A stretch of 64,000 nt of DNA, from NCBI GenBank assembly GCA_038206765.1, contig JBBRAM010000018.1, positions 1 to 64,000 of the forward strand. The letters run 5' to 3'. Below are positions 1 through 8,213 of this stretch, piece by piece. Position 1 is the stretch's first letter. Every line of letters starts with the position of its first letter. Made by a program: the position numbers and the translations under genes. The notes beneath the pieces were generated by a model. The model was not told the origin of the DNA and did no database searches. It saw only the letters and a program-made list of their open reading frames with translations. The stretch is from UKL13-2 sp038206765. GTDB taxonomy: Bacteria; Pseudomonadota; Gammaproteobacteria; Burkholderiales; Usitatibacteraceae.

Positions 1-54
1 GCGCTTTTTATGATTCCAATAGCGCCTAGATTTTCGTTCTAGTCACAACAATTA

Positions 55-129
55 TTGTCTCAGACTTTAATTTTTTCGGGGCTTTGCCAAGTCTTTGATT
101 TTTATAGAGCAGTTGTCTCAGACTTTAAT
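55..129. repeat. 17-bp direct repeat, two copies
   Basis: The 17-mer TTGTCTCAGACTTTAAT occurs at 55-71 and again, exactly, at 113-129, 58 bases apart. It lies in the AT-rich stretch left of uspA where I see no gene. Its function is unknown. The second copy runs into the hairpin at 125-160. Confidence 0.7.
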
Positions 130-160
130 GGCACGGATCATGATTGATCTGTGCCATTAA
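125..160. other. Long near-perfect hairpin downstream of uspA
   Basis: Positions 125-140 and 145-160 form a 16-bp inverted repeat around the 4-base loop TGAT. One pair is mismatched in DNA and becomes a G-U pair in RNA. It lies about 170 bases beyond the uspA stop. No T-run follows on either strand, so it is not a standard intrinsic terminator. An mRNA 3' end stabiliser or a protein-binding palindrome are alternatives. The rest of 161-331 shows nothing recognisable. Confidence 0.6.
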
Positions 161-331
161 CGTCTGCGACAAGCAAAAAAGTCTGCAATAACAGAGTCTT
201 GCATGCAGGAGCTTAATCAATTCAAAATTGTTACAAGTGCACGTTTTATTTAAATAATTGCGAAACGACACCTTTTTGAAGGCGAGACTTGCTGCCGGCT
301 TGGTTAGATAAATCGACACCAAAATAGGCCC

Positions 332-769
332 CTAACGGCAAACCAACACTGGGGTCTTCGAATGTGTCAGCACTTTGGTTGTTTCGCTTCCAATGAGTAA
401 ACCCGCGAGTCCACGCCGTCCGTGCGATGCCATGACAATCAAATCACAACCCTTGTTTGTCGCCAGCTCGATAATGGCTTCAAACGGATGATCATTGAAA
501 ACATGCTCAGTTTCGGCCGTGACCGAAGTAGCTTTAGCGCGATCAAACCCGACCTTGAGTCGTTCCTCGCCACGTTTTTTTGCATCAACCGCATAACTTT
601 CCTTTGTGTCTGACAGTGACAATGTTTCCGTTGTCAGCATATGGAACGGCACTGATACCGTCATGATCGTGACATGTGCGCCGGATAACTTTGCGAAATT
701 TAGCGCCATTTCTATCGCCTTGTCAGAAAACGGCGTTCCATCGGTTGGAACCAGTATGTGCTTAAACAT
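332..769 (-). CDS. Universal stress protein, UspA family
   Basis: A 145-residue single-domain Usp protein, cytoplasmic and probably dimeric, of the family induced by starvation and stress. It begins MFKHILVPTDG, the usual first strand with the ATP-contacting Asp. It ends with the nucleotide-binding stretch SHGRRGLAGLLIGS followed by TPVLVCR. The first Gly of the G-2x-G-9x-G(S/T) pattern is Ala here, which is common in close relatives. I chose the ATG at 769 over a longer frame opening at 874 because GGAGGT sits just upstream and the family starts at this Met. It stands alone between two structured intergenic regions, so it is probably transcribed from its own promoter. Which stress it serves cannot be read from the sequence. 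Confidence 0.93.
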   Translation of the reverse strand: MFKHILVPTDGTPFSDKAIEMALNFAKLSGAHVTIMTVSVPFHMLTTETLSLSDTKESYAVDAKKRGEERLKVGFDRAKATSVTAETEHVFNDHPFEAIIELATNKGCDLIVMASHGRRGLAGLLIGSETTKVLTHSKTPVLVCR

Positions 770-981
770 TTCACTACCTCCGTAGATATTTTTGACGTTG
801 CGGCAATCTGCCAAGCTACGATGCGCTATTGACACAATGATGAATTGATAAAACGCAAAGGAACGCCAGTTCATTTTTTAAGGGAGGGGGCTACCTGCAA
901 AATAATTTTTCAAGATTAAGCTCGCAATTTTGGGCGCTGGGCGTAGCGTCTAATAACATCGCGGCAATGTGAAAAGACCTG

Positions 982-1049
982 TTATTGCAATAAACGAAGG
1001 TGCTCACGACAACAGCCAGCACCTTCGTTTGGAGCGAGGACTGGCTGTT
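982..1049. other. Two interlocking inverted repeats (candidate structured RNA)
   Basis: The 408-base gap between uspA and ftsX (770-1177) holds no convincing gene. Within it, 992-1004 (AAACGAAGGTGCT) is perfectly complementary to 1018-1030, and 1011-1019 (AACAGCCAG) is perfectly complementary to 1041-1049. The two helices cross: the left arm of the second lies in the loop of the first, and they share bases 1018-1019. Such RNA could form an H-type pseudoknot with linkers of 6 and 10 bases, or switch between two exclusive hairpins. A 12-bp palindrome TTATTGCAATAA at 982-993 abuts the left side. No strong T-run follows on either strand. A small 61-codon frame crosses it on the minus strand but has no family features. 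Function unknown. Confidence 0.7.
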
Positions 1050-1177
1050 TAATTTTGCATCAGTTTGAACCGCCAAACGCCCCGATTCGCCCTCATCCGC
1101 ACCCGTCAGTCCCAGAGCGGCCGTTCGATTTTGAGATGGTGCGCGCGCGTCAAGCTACGTGGGTCTGTTGGGCGTAA

Positions 1178-2077
1178 TTATTTGCGCAAATAAAGTGAGA
1201 CTGACAAAAAACCGCCCAGCCAGCCCAGCGCCGTGCCGATTCCCAGCACGGCGAGGATTTGGTTCAGTGTCAAATATTGAATCGCAAAGTCTGACCCATA
1301 TGAAATAGTAAGTGCCTGCACCTCCGCACTTGCCCACCAAATAAGGGCAGTCATTGCCAGCACTGCTGTTGTACCGGCTAAAAACCCTTGGATGGCGCCG
1401 TAATATAGGAACGGCCGACGAATAAACCGTTTGGTCGCACCGATGAGTCGGCTGACTTCGATTTCATCTTTCTGCGTCAAAATTTGCAGCCGAATCGTGT
1501 TGCCCGTTACAAAAACAACCGCTAGCCCCAGCAACAAACCCAGCAGGGCAACGATTCGTTCCGCAAAAGTGGCAAAGCGTTTCAATTTTTTTGCCCATTC
1601 AAAATCCATCACCACCGCGTCAATCTTGGGCATTGCAGCGATCTCTTTGCGCATCGCGTCCAAGGCAGCGGGCTCAACAGATTTCGGCTTAAGCAAAAAC
1701 GCATGCGGAAGCGGGTTGGTTTCCAGCCCAGCTAACAAATCGGACATGCTGGCAACCCGCTTCATTTCGGCTAACGCTACCTCACGGGTGATAAAGCGCA
1801 CCTCGGCCACATTCGTCATCGCCCGCAAACGCTTCTCAATTTCTTTGGCATCAAGATCGGTGGCGGTAACTTGCAGATACACATTCACATTCGGGTCAGT
1901 ATTCAAACGCCCGGCGGCAGCCGAAATATTGGCAAACAAGGCATAAAGCCCCAACGGCAACATAATGGCCACGCCGATCACTAGCACTGACAGTACGCTC
2001 GCAAACGGCGTTGCCCGGAGGCGCGAGAGGGCCCTTGCTGCTGCCTGCTGATGCGCTGTCAGCCAAGCGTTAATCAT
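1178..2077 (-). CDS. ftsX: Cell division permease FtsX
   Basis: A 299-residue inner-membrane partner of FtsE. The FtsEX complex is an atypical ABC transporter that couples ATP hydrolysis at the division ring to activation of septal cell-wall hydrolases. The sequence shows a short cytoplasmic N-terminus, a first membrane segment at about 25-48, a periplasmic domain to about 165, then three more membrane segments, as the family requires. Its ATG at 2077 overlaps the ftsE stop by four bases (ATGA), so translation is probably coupled. The final codons and stop lie in a 16-bp perfect palindrome at 1178-1193 (TTATTTGCGCAAATAA), which may help end the transcript. Confidence 0.96.
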   Translation of the reverse strand: MINAWLTAHQQAAARALSRLRATPFASVLSVLVIGVAIMLPLGLYALFANISAAAGRLNTDPNVNVYLQVTATDLDAKEIEKRLRAMTNVAEVRFITREVALAEMKRVASMSDLLAGLETNPLPHAFLLKPKSVEPAALDAMRKEIAAMPKIDAVVMDFEWAKKLKRFATFAERIVALLGLLLGLAVVFVTGNTIRLQILTQKDEIEVSRLIGATKRFIRRPFLYYGAIQGFLAGTTAVLAMTALIWWASAEVQALTISYGSDFAIQYLTLNQILAVLGIGTALGWLGGFLSVSLYLRK

Positions 2078-2727
2078 GCAATCACCTTGCCTAGTACCAG
2101 CTTAATGTGGCGGCAATTAAGCCTCGCCAAGCCGATTTCATCGTGGGTTGAGAGAAGCACTGTGACGCCAACCTGATTAAACGATTTAAACAAATCCATG
2201 ATCGTTGCGGCGTAGGCTTGGTCGAGATTGCCGGTTGGCTCATCCGCAATCAAAATCGCAGGGCGGTTGACGATGGCACGGGCAATGCACAGCCGCTGTT
2301 GTTCGCCGCCCGACAGCGTAATGGGATTCACTTTTTCGCGGCTGAGTAGCCCCACTTTATCCAAGGCAGCGCGCACTCGCTTGGCCGCATCCGCGCGCGG
2401 AAAAGCCGCAATCGACAGCGGCAGCGAGACATTTTCAAACACCGAACGATCAAACAGTAATTTGTGGTCTTGAAACACTAAGCCCAGATTGCGACGTAGC
2501 ACCGCCAAGCCTGCCTCTTTGATTTGGCTCAGGTTTTGATTGCTCACGAGCACGCTGCCTTGCGAGGCCATCTCAATACCGGCCGCCAGTTTTAAGAGCG
2601 TCGATTTGCCCGCACCAGAATGGCCGGTGATGGCCACCATCTCGCCCTTTTCAATGGTCAGCGAAACCCCGCGCAAGGCTTCAAAGCCATTCGGGTAGCG
2701 CTTAACGGTGTTGGAAAATGTGATCAT
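2074..2727 (-). CDS. ftsE: Cell division ATP-binding protein FtsE
   Basis: A 217-residue ABC ATPase that pairs with FtsX at the septum. It has Walker A GHSGAGKST at about 35-43, signature LSGGEQQR and Walker B ILIADEPTGNLD with the usual His of the H-loop in LLSTHDE. The frame could open further upstream at 2763, directly after ftsY, but FtsE proteins begin MI-F, matching MITFSNTVKRYP at 2727, so that start is preferred even though its ribosome site is weak. The order ftsY-ftsE-ftsX is the classic operon and the genes abut or overlap. Confidence 0.96.
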   Translation of the reverse strand: MITFSNTVKRYPNGFEALRGVSLTIEKGEMVAITGHSGAGKSTLLKLAAGIEMASQGSVLVSNQNLSQIKEAGLAVLRRNLGLVFQDHKLLFDRSVFENVSLPLSIAAFPRADAAKRVRAALDKVGLLSREKVNPITLSGGEQQRLCIARAIVNRPAILIADEPTGNLDQAYAATIMDLFKSFNQVGVTVLLSTHDEIGLARLNCRHIKLVLGKVIA

Positions 2728-2763
2728 CGCGAGTCTTGATGTAAACAGAAAAGAAAACAGCAA

Positions 2764-3762
2764 CTAAAACAATGCATCAACAAATTCATTCGCGCTGAAC
2801 GGCCGCAAATCATCAATCGCTTCACCGACACCGATGAAGCGTACCGGAATAATTCGGTCAGGGCGCTCTGCATCTGACAACACCGCTAGTGCCGCAATCA
2901 TGCCGCCTTTAGCCGTACCGTCCAATTTGGTGACGACGAGCCCGGTAAGCTGCAAGGCGTCGTCAAAAACCTTCACTTGCGTGAGCGCGTTTTGGCCGGT
3001 GTTGGCATCGAGCACGAGCAATGTCTCATGCGGTGCGGTGGGATCGAGTTTGCCAATTACCCGCTTCACTTTTTTGATCTCTTCCATCAAATGTAATTGT
3101 GTCGGGAGACGGCCTGCGGTATCGGCCAAAATCACATCAATGCCGCGTGCTTTGGCCGATTGCACCGCATCAAAAATAACCGCCGCCGAGTCGCCTTGTT
3201 CTTGCGCAATCACCGTCACATTGTTGCGTTCGCCCCATGTCATGAGCTGTTCACGAGCCGCCGCGCGAAAGGTGTCGCCAGCAGCAAGCATTACGCTTAA
3301 ACCTTGCGACTGAAAGTATTTGGCGAGTTTTCCGATCGTCGTCGTTTTGCCCGCGCCGTTGACACCGGCAATCATGATGACGAATGGCTTGGCGTTTTTA
3401 ATACTAAGTGGTTGTTCAAGCGGCGCAATTAAACGCACCAATGCCGACTTAAATTCAGCCTGCAACGCTGCGCCATCAGCAATTTTTTTCTCTTTGGCGA
3501 CAAGGCGTAAATCAGTGATCAGCTTGGTCGTGGCGCGAATGCCCACATCAGCGTGAATTAACGCTGTTTCCAGTTCCTCAAACAACGCCTCATCAACACT
3601 TGCGTGGCGCGAAAATAGATCGTTTACATCGGTGTTTAAGACTTTTCGTGTCTTGGCGAGGCCCGATTTTAGGCGGGATAGCCAGCCGTTATTTTGTGGC
3701 TCCGAAGGCGGTAAATTTTTGGCATCGTCAGCCGGTTTTTTGCTGCCAAATAGGGAAAACAA
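2764..3762 (-). CDS. ftsY: Signal recognition particle receptor FtsY
   Basis: The SRP-receptor GTPase that brings ribosomes translating membrane proteins to the inner membrane. An NG domain is clear: GVNGAGKTTTIGKLA (G1), DTFRAAAREQL, DTAGRLPTQ (G3), TKLDGTAKGG (G4) and the closing GEAIDDLRPF. The N-terminal acidic A domain is short. The start is uncertain. The frame stays open to 3912 without an ATG near the conserved region, but 3784-3832 is a degenerate heptamer repeat that looks non-coding. I therefore take the TTG at 3762, giving the family-like beginning FSLFGSKK; a TTG at 3777 is the alternative. The product would be about 332 residues. Confidence 0.93.
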   Translation of the reverse strand: MFSLFGSKKPADDAKNLPPSEPQNNGWLSRLKSGLAKTRKVLNTDVNDLFSRHASVDEALFEELETALIHADVGIRATTKLITDLRLVAKEKKIADGAALQAEFKSALVRLIAPLEQPLSIKNAKPFVIMIAGVNGAGKTTTIGKLAKYFQSQGLSVMLAAGDTFRAAAREQLMTWGERNNVTVIAQEQGDSAAVIFDAVQSAKARGIDVILADTAGRLPTQLHLMEEIKKVKRVIGKLDPTAPHETLLVLDANTGQNALTQVKVFDDALQLTGLVVTKLDGTAKGGMIAALAVLSDAERPDRIIPVRFIGVGEAIDDLRPFSANEFVDALF

Positions 3763-3783
3763 ATTGAGTCCGTTCAAAACTGA

Positions 3784-3832
3784 AGGTTGCAGGGTACGTA
3801 ATGCGTAGCGCAGGGTGCAAAGTACAAAGTAC
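3784..3832. repeat. Degenerate heptamer tandem repeat, seven units
   Basis: Read on the plus strand, 49 bases split into seven 7-mers: AGGTTGC, AGGGTAC, GTAATGC, GTAGCGC, AGGGTGC, AAAGTAC and AAAGTAC. Units share a GT-x-C-like core with drifted flanks. They lie just upstream of ftsY and resemble in kind the short tandemly repeated sequences known from other bacteria. They support a non-coding leader here. Confidence 0.65.
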
Positions 3833-3981
3833 GAGGAGACTGACAGTATTTTAAGGCATTGAGCCTGCAATGCCATAAAATGCCATCGCAGTGCATTACA
3901 AATACAATTCAAATGTGATCAACCGTTTTGTTAGCGTGACCCAAAACAGCTGCTATCAGCAACCCAACCGCAAAAAATAAT

Positions 3982-4908
3982 ATGCCTTCCTCCAGTTTAC
4001 TCATGCTCATTGACGATATCGCGACTGTTTTGGACGATGTCGCTGTAATGAGCAAAGTCGCCGCGAAAAAAACAGCAGGTGTGTTGGGTGATGATCTGGC
4101 GCTGAACGCCGAGCAAGTTGCGGGCGCCACCACCAACCGCGCCGAGCGCGAACTGCCCGTCGTGTGGGCGGTTGCCAAAGGCTCGATGGTCAATAAAGCC
4201 ATTTTAGTGCCGCTGGCGTTAGTGATTAGCGCATTCACACCTTGGGCGGTAACGCCGCTGTTGATGATTGGCGGCGCGTATCTTTGCTATGAAGGTTTTG
4301 AAAAACTGTCGCATAAATTCCTGCATTCCAAGCATGAAGATAAAGCGCATGACGCTGAACTAGCAAAGGCCATCGATAACCCCACCATTGATCTGGTTGC
4401 CTACGAGAAAGAAAAAATTAAGGGTGCCGTGCGGACGGATTTTGTATTGTCAGCTGAAATTATTGTCATCACGCTCGGCACGGTTGCGGCGGCTTCGTTT
4501 GTCCAGCAAATCGTGGTGCTCGTCGCAATCGCGGTCATCATGACCGTCGGTGTTTATGGCTTTGTGGCGGCGATTGTGAAGCTCGATGATGTCGGCTTGT
4601 ATTTAGCACAGAAAAATACGGGTGTCTTGCGTGCCATCGGCAATGGTCTGGTCGCCTTCGCGCCGATATTGATGAAGCTACTGTCCGTGGTCGGAACTGC
4701 GGCGATGTTTTTGGTCGGTGGCTCGATTATTGTGCACGGCATTCACGGATTGCAGGCGGCAATCGGATCATTCACCGGTGAATACGGCGGAGTGGTCGCG
4801 GCGGTGGGACCGACATTGGCTGATGGTTTGGCGGGCGTTTTAGTTGGCGCAGCGGTGCTGGTAGCGATTGAAACGGGGCAACGGGTTTTCAAGCCGTTTC
4901 GAAATTGA
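3982..4908 (+). CDS. DUF808 family membrane protein (YedI-like)
   Basis: A 308-residue multi-pass inner-membrane protein of the DUF808 family, whose biochemical role is not established. The family-specific N-terminus is clear: SSLLMLIDDIATVLDDVAVM, then the TAGVLGDDLALNAEQV stretch. Several hydrophobic segments follow: about 70-105, 155-200, 220-255 and 275-298. The ATG at 3982 matches where relatives begin, although the ribosome site is poor. It is divergent from ftsY and convergent with the ABC exporter, so it is probably a single-gene unit. No partner gene nearby suggests a substrate. Confidence 0.9.
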   Translation: MPSSSLLMLIDDIATVLDDVAVMSKVAAKKTAGVLGDDLALNAEQVAGATTNRAERELPVVWAVAKGSMVNKAILVPLALVISAFTPWAVTPLLMIGGAYLCYEGFEKLSHKFLHSKHEDKAHDAELAKAIDNPTIDLVAYEKEKIKGAVRTDFVLSAEIIVITLGTVAAASFVQQIVVLVAIAVIMTVGVYGFVAAIVKLDDVGLYLAQKNTGVLRAIGNGLVAFAPILMKLLSVVGTAAMFLVGGSIIVHGIHGLQAAIGSFTGEYGGVVAAVGPTLADGLAGVLVGAAVLVAIETGQRVFKPFRN

Positions 4909-4934
4909 AAATAATAAACAGCCAGTGTTGGCGA

Positions 4935-4990
4935 GCTGTTTGAAAGCATTTTGCCTCAAACGCCGCGCCAGTGCTGGGGTTTATGTTTTT
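4935..4990. repeat. Dispersed hairpin-plus-tail repeat, copy A
   Basis: Lies between the convergent DUF808 and ABC exporter genes. An imperfect hairpin (GCTGTTTGAAAGC against GCCTCAAACGCC) is followed by CCGCGCCAGTGCTGGG at 4963-4978 and a T-rich end. Related elements occur at 15976, 33744, 48296, 53165 and 63518. The 16-base core recurs exactly at 63548-63563. It may act as a transcript terminator for one or both flanking genes. Confidence 0.5.
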
Positions 4991-6866
4991 AATAGCTTGA
5001 TTTCAATAGCGACACGACTTTTTCTGAATCCGCTTCATCAATCTCCTCACCCAAAAACCCACCGCTCTGATGTTCCCAAAGTCTAGCGTACAAGCCATTC
5101 TCGGCTAATAGGCTGCGGTGATCGCCTTGTTCCACAATGCGCCCACGATCCAACACAATCAACCGATCCATCGCAGCGATAGTGGAGAGCCGATGCGCAA
5201 TCGCCACGACCGTTTTGCCCTCCATCAATTTATACAAGCTTGCTTGAATGGCCGCCTCCACTTCAGAATCCAACGCGCTGGTGGCCTCGTCTAACAACAA
5301 GATAGGCGCATCTTTAAGCTTCACCCGGGCAATGGCAATCCGCTGGCGCTGCCCGCCGGACAGTTTCACGCCGCGTTCGCCGACATGCGCATCGTAGGCA
5401 ATGCGCCCAGCCGGATCCGTCAGGGTTTGAATAAACTCATGCGCCTCGGCTCGTTTGGCGGCGGCAATCATTTGCCCGTCGGTTGCATCGGGGCGGCCAT
5501 ACAAAATGTTATCGCGCACAGAGCGATGCAGCAACGAGGTGTCCTGCGTGACCATACCGATTTGCGTGCGCAAAGAGTCTTGGGAAACTTGTGAAATATC
5601 CTGCCCGTCGAGCAAAATTCGGCCGCTACGCACATCGTAAAAGCGCAACAACAAATTTACGATAGTCGATTTGCCCGCGCCGGAGCGCCCGACCAAACCA
5701 ATTTTTTCACCGGCCTGGATGGTGAGATTCAGTTCATCCAACACATTTTTCTCGCCACCATAGGCAAAGCATACATGCTCAAATTGTATTTCGCCTTTGG
5801 TGACGACGAGCGGTTTCGCACAATCAACATCGAGCACTGTATGAGGCTTTGATAGAATCGACATGCCATCTCGCACCGTGCCGATATGCTCAAAAAGCGA
5901 GGAAAATTCCCACATCACCCAATGCGAAATGCCGTTTAGCCTGAGCGCCATGGCGGTCGCCGCTGCCACGGCACCAATGCCGACTTTCCCCTGCGTCCAC
6001 AGATATAAAGTTGCGCCAGCTGTGCTGGCTATCAGCAGCACACTCATGATTTGGTTAACAATTTCAAAACTTGTGATGAGCCGCCATTGACGATAAACCG
6101 TTTGCATAAAATCTTGCATCGCCGATTTTGCAAAACCGGCTTCGCGATTCGTATGCGAAAACAGTTTTACCGTGGTGATGTTGGTGTAAGCATCGGTGAT
6201 TCGCCCCGTCATCAGCGAGCGTGCGTCAGCCTGCGCCTGGGCGACCTTCCCCAAACGTGGCACGAAGAAAAATAAGGCGCCTACATAAAGCGTGAGCCAG
6301 CCCAAAAACGGCAACAATAGCCATAAATCAAAACGGCCCACGACCGCCACCATGGTCACAAAATAGATCAGCACGAAGACCATAATGTCGGCCAAAATCA
6401 TCCACACATCGCGCACCGCCAACGCGGTTTGCATAACCTTGGTGGCAACGCGCCCGGCAAATTCATCCTGATAAAAACTGAGCGATTGGCTCAGCATCAG
6501 GCGATGAAAATTCCAGCGCAGCAACATCGGGAAATTCCCCGCCATCGCTTGGTGCTTCAGCCCCGCCTGTAGCGCGACCGCGATCGGGCTGGCGCATAAA
6601 ATAGCCGCAAGCAGCAATAAATTGCCGCGCTGCTCGGTCCACAATTGAGATGGGGCCACAGTCGATAGCCAATCCACCACATTGCCCAACATCGCAAACA
6701 ACGCCGCTTCAAAAATACCGATTGCTGCTGTCAGAAGCGTCATGCCCAAAATATACGGCCGTAAGCCAACTGAACACGACCATATAAACGCGAAAAAACT
6801 TTTTGGCGGAGAAGTGGGCTTGGCGTCGGGATAGGGATTAACGAGCTTTTCGAATGCGCGAAACAT
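4989..6866 (-). CDS. ABC exporter, fused permease and ATPase
   Basis: A 625-residue half-transporter that should work as a homodimer in the inner membrane. The N-terminal part (about 35-320) carries the six membrane helices of a type IV exporter. The ATPase follows, with Walker A GRSGAGKST at 393-401, signature LSGGQ at 502-506, Walker B ILLLDEA with D526 and E527, and H-loop His558. All catalytic residues are present. It resembles lipid/multidrug exporters of the MsbA/LmrA type, but the substrate cannot be told. Flanking genes give no clue: it ends against the convergent DUF808 gene and its upstream neighbour is the TsaC-type gene after a repeat-rich gap. Confidence 0.93.
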   Translation of the reverse strand: MFRAFEKLVNPYPDAKPTSPPKSFFAFIWSCSVGLRPYILGMTLLTAAIGIFEAALFAMLGNVVDWLSTVAPSQLWTEQRGNLLLLAAILCASPIAVALQAGLKHQAMAGNFPMLLRWNFHRLMLSQSLSFYQDEFAGRVATKVMQTALAVRDVWMILADIMVFVLIYFVTMVAVVGRFDLWLLLPFLGWLTLYVGALFFFVPRLGKVAQAQADARSLMTGRITDAYTNITTVKLFSHTNREAGFAKSAMQDFMQTVYRQWRLITSFEIVNQIMSVLLIASTAGATLYLWTQGKVGIGAVAAATAMALRLNGISHWVMWEFSSLFEHIGTVRDGMSILSKPHTVLDVDCAKPLVVTKGEIQFEHVCFAYGGEKNVLDELNLTIQAGEKIGLVGRSGAGKSTIVNLLLRFYDVRSGRILLDGQDISQVSQDSLRTQIGMVTQDTSLLHRSVRDNILYGRPDATDGQMIAAAKRAEAHEFIQTLTDPAGRIAYDAHVGERGVKLSGGQRQRIAIARVKLKDAPILLLDEATSALDSEVEAAIQASLYKLMEGKTVVAIAHRLSTIAAMDRLIVLDRGRIVEQGDHRSLLAENGLYARLWEHQSGGFLGEEIDEADSEKVVSLLKSSY

Positions 6867-6994
6867 GTGTTTGAAACTCCGGCAACGGTGCGAACAACCA
6901 CGAGGGCAACGCCTGGGTAGGCTGCATAATATTATTTAAGAAACAATCCCCGATTTTACCGCAGCCTGTTCGCTTCTGATGGTGCTTCTGATTG

Positions 6995-7078
6995 CGGCTC
7001 CCCGTTGGGGGTTGCCTATGCGGTTGCCGGATCGATTCACGGTTCGGTTGCCGGTACGGCTCCCTATTTGGCTGCCAA
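6995..7078. repeat. Degenerate 12-mer tandem repeat
   Basis: Seven imperfect 12-base units, most resembling CGGTTGCCGGAT, run from about 6995 to the stop codon of the TsaC-type gene. Two units (7021-7030 and 7045-7054) share an exact 10-mer. It lies in the 212-base gap upstream of the ABC exporter. The rest of that gap shows nothing I recognise. Confidence 0.5.
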
Positions 7079-8164
7079 TCAACGATGTTTGCCCGATCCG
7101 ACCGCCGCGCGCGACAGTCGATCATTTACGGCATCCCAGGGTACTGTCGTGGGCGGTTTTTCCACCAAAATGATTGACGTCGCCGCTGCGTCAAGCGTCC
7201 GCAGATTCGCATACAGCCCCTGCGCATAACCTACAGCATCTTGATCGCCGGTAATCCAAACCAACCGCCGCGCATTGCGGATGCCAACACCCACCGGCGA
7301 TGGATTCATTTTGGGTGGCGCTGCGAATGCGAGCACCGCAACGCGTTTCCCAGCATCGAGCAGTGCGTCCATTTCTGCCTGTAACGGTTCGGCGGCCAGC
7401 AGCTTAAGCGGTGTCAGCGGCGCATAGTGCGCGGCAAGCGAGCCTGAGACACGCGGGGTGGCGTCTTCGTTTTTGGCAGTTGGTGTTTCATCGGGCATAA
7501 GCGGCACATCCCCCATCACATCACGAATTTGCTCACGCGAAATTGCGCCCGGTCGCAACAGCACCGGCTTCCCGCGCGATAAATCCAAAATAGTTGATTC
7601 AATCCCCACATTGCAGGCGCCGCCGTCGAGCAAATAAATAGTTTGCCCAATGGCCGAGCCAAATTCATCGCGCACATGCTGGGCGTTAGTAGGCGACACA
7701 TGGCCGAATTTATTTGCTGATGGTGCAGCCACCACACCGCTGCCGATCTTGGCAAACACCGTCAGCAATGCCTGTGCCATCGGATGAGCCGGGCAGCGAA
7801 TGCCCACTGTCTCTTGCCCGCCCGTTACATCGAGCGGTATGCCTTTGCCACGTTTGAGAATCAGCGTGAGCGGGCCCGGCCAAAATTCGTCAATTAACTT
7901 ATGCGCCGCATCGGGAATCTGCACAGCCCAATGGCCCAGTGGAGCGCCTTTGGCAATATGCACAATCAACGGATGATCGGATGGGCGGCCTTTGGTGGCA
8001 AAAATTTTTTTTAATGCATCGGGATTCGTCGCGTCAGCGCCCAAACCGTAGACGGTTTCAGTCGGCAACGCGACCAGATCTCCGCGTTGCAAGGCCTGAG
8101 CGGCCGCCAAAATTTCTGGATGATTGATGAGTTTGTTGTTCGTCATGCCGACATTTTGCTTCAT
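7079..8164 (-). CDS. tsaC: L-threonylcarbamoyladenylate synthase, Sua5-type
   Basis: Makes threonylcarbamoyl-AMP from threonine, bicarbonate and ATP, the first step of the t6A modification at position 37 of ANN-decoding tRNAs. The N-terminal YrdC domain (about 20-205) shows PTETVYGLGADA, the KGRPSDHPL nucleotide-binding stretch and SANKFGHVSPT. At 361 residues it is the long form with the extra C-terminal Sua5 domain (from about 240), unlike the roughly 190-residue E. coli TsaC. The start may be here or six codons on (MTNNKL at 8146). It is divergent from dusA, another tRNA-modification gene, with about 50 bases between them, so promoters there must overlap. Confidence 0.93.
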   Translation of the reverse strand: MKQNVGMTNNKLINHPEILAAAQALQRGDLVALPTETVYGLGADATNPDALKKIFATKGRPSDHPLIVHIAKGAPLGHWAVQIPDAAHKLIDEFWPGPLTLILKRGKGIPLDVTGGQETVGIRCPAHPMAQALLTVFAKIGSGVVAAPSANKFGHVSPTNAQHVRDEFGSAIGQTIYLLDGGACNVGIESTILDLSRGKPVLLRPGAISREQIRDVMGDVPLMPDETPTAKNEDATPRVSGSLAAHYAPLTPLKLLAAEPLQAEMDALLDAGKRVAVLAFAAPPKMNPSPVGVGIRNARRLVWITGDQDAVGYAQGLYANLRTLDAAATSIILVEKPPTTVPWDAVNDRLSRAAVGSGKHR

Positions 8165-8213
8165 TTTTTGCCGTGGCTGCGGCTCATCACCAAGCGGCTG
8201 TTAAAATCGCGGC

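Noticed and set aside
125..322. A 65-codon open frame on the minus strand
   Set aside because: AT-rich, no ribosome site, no family features, and it overlaps the strong hairpin at 125-160.
891..1076. A 61-codon open frame on the minus strand in the uspA-ftsX gap
   Set aside because: It spans the interlocking inverted repeats, has no ribosome site and resembles no known protein. RNA structure explains the region better.
7021..7054. Two exact 10-mers CGGTTGCCGG considered as an attachment-site repeat
   Set aside because: They are units of a broader 12-base degenerate array and are too close together to flank an insertion.
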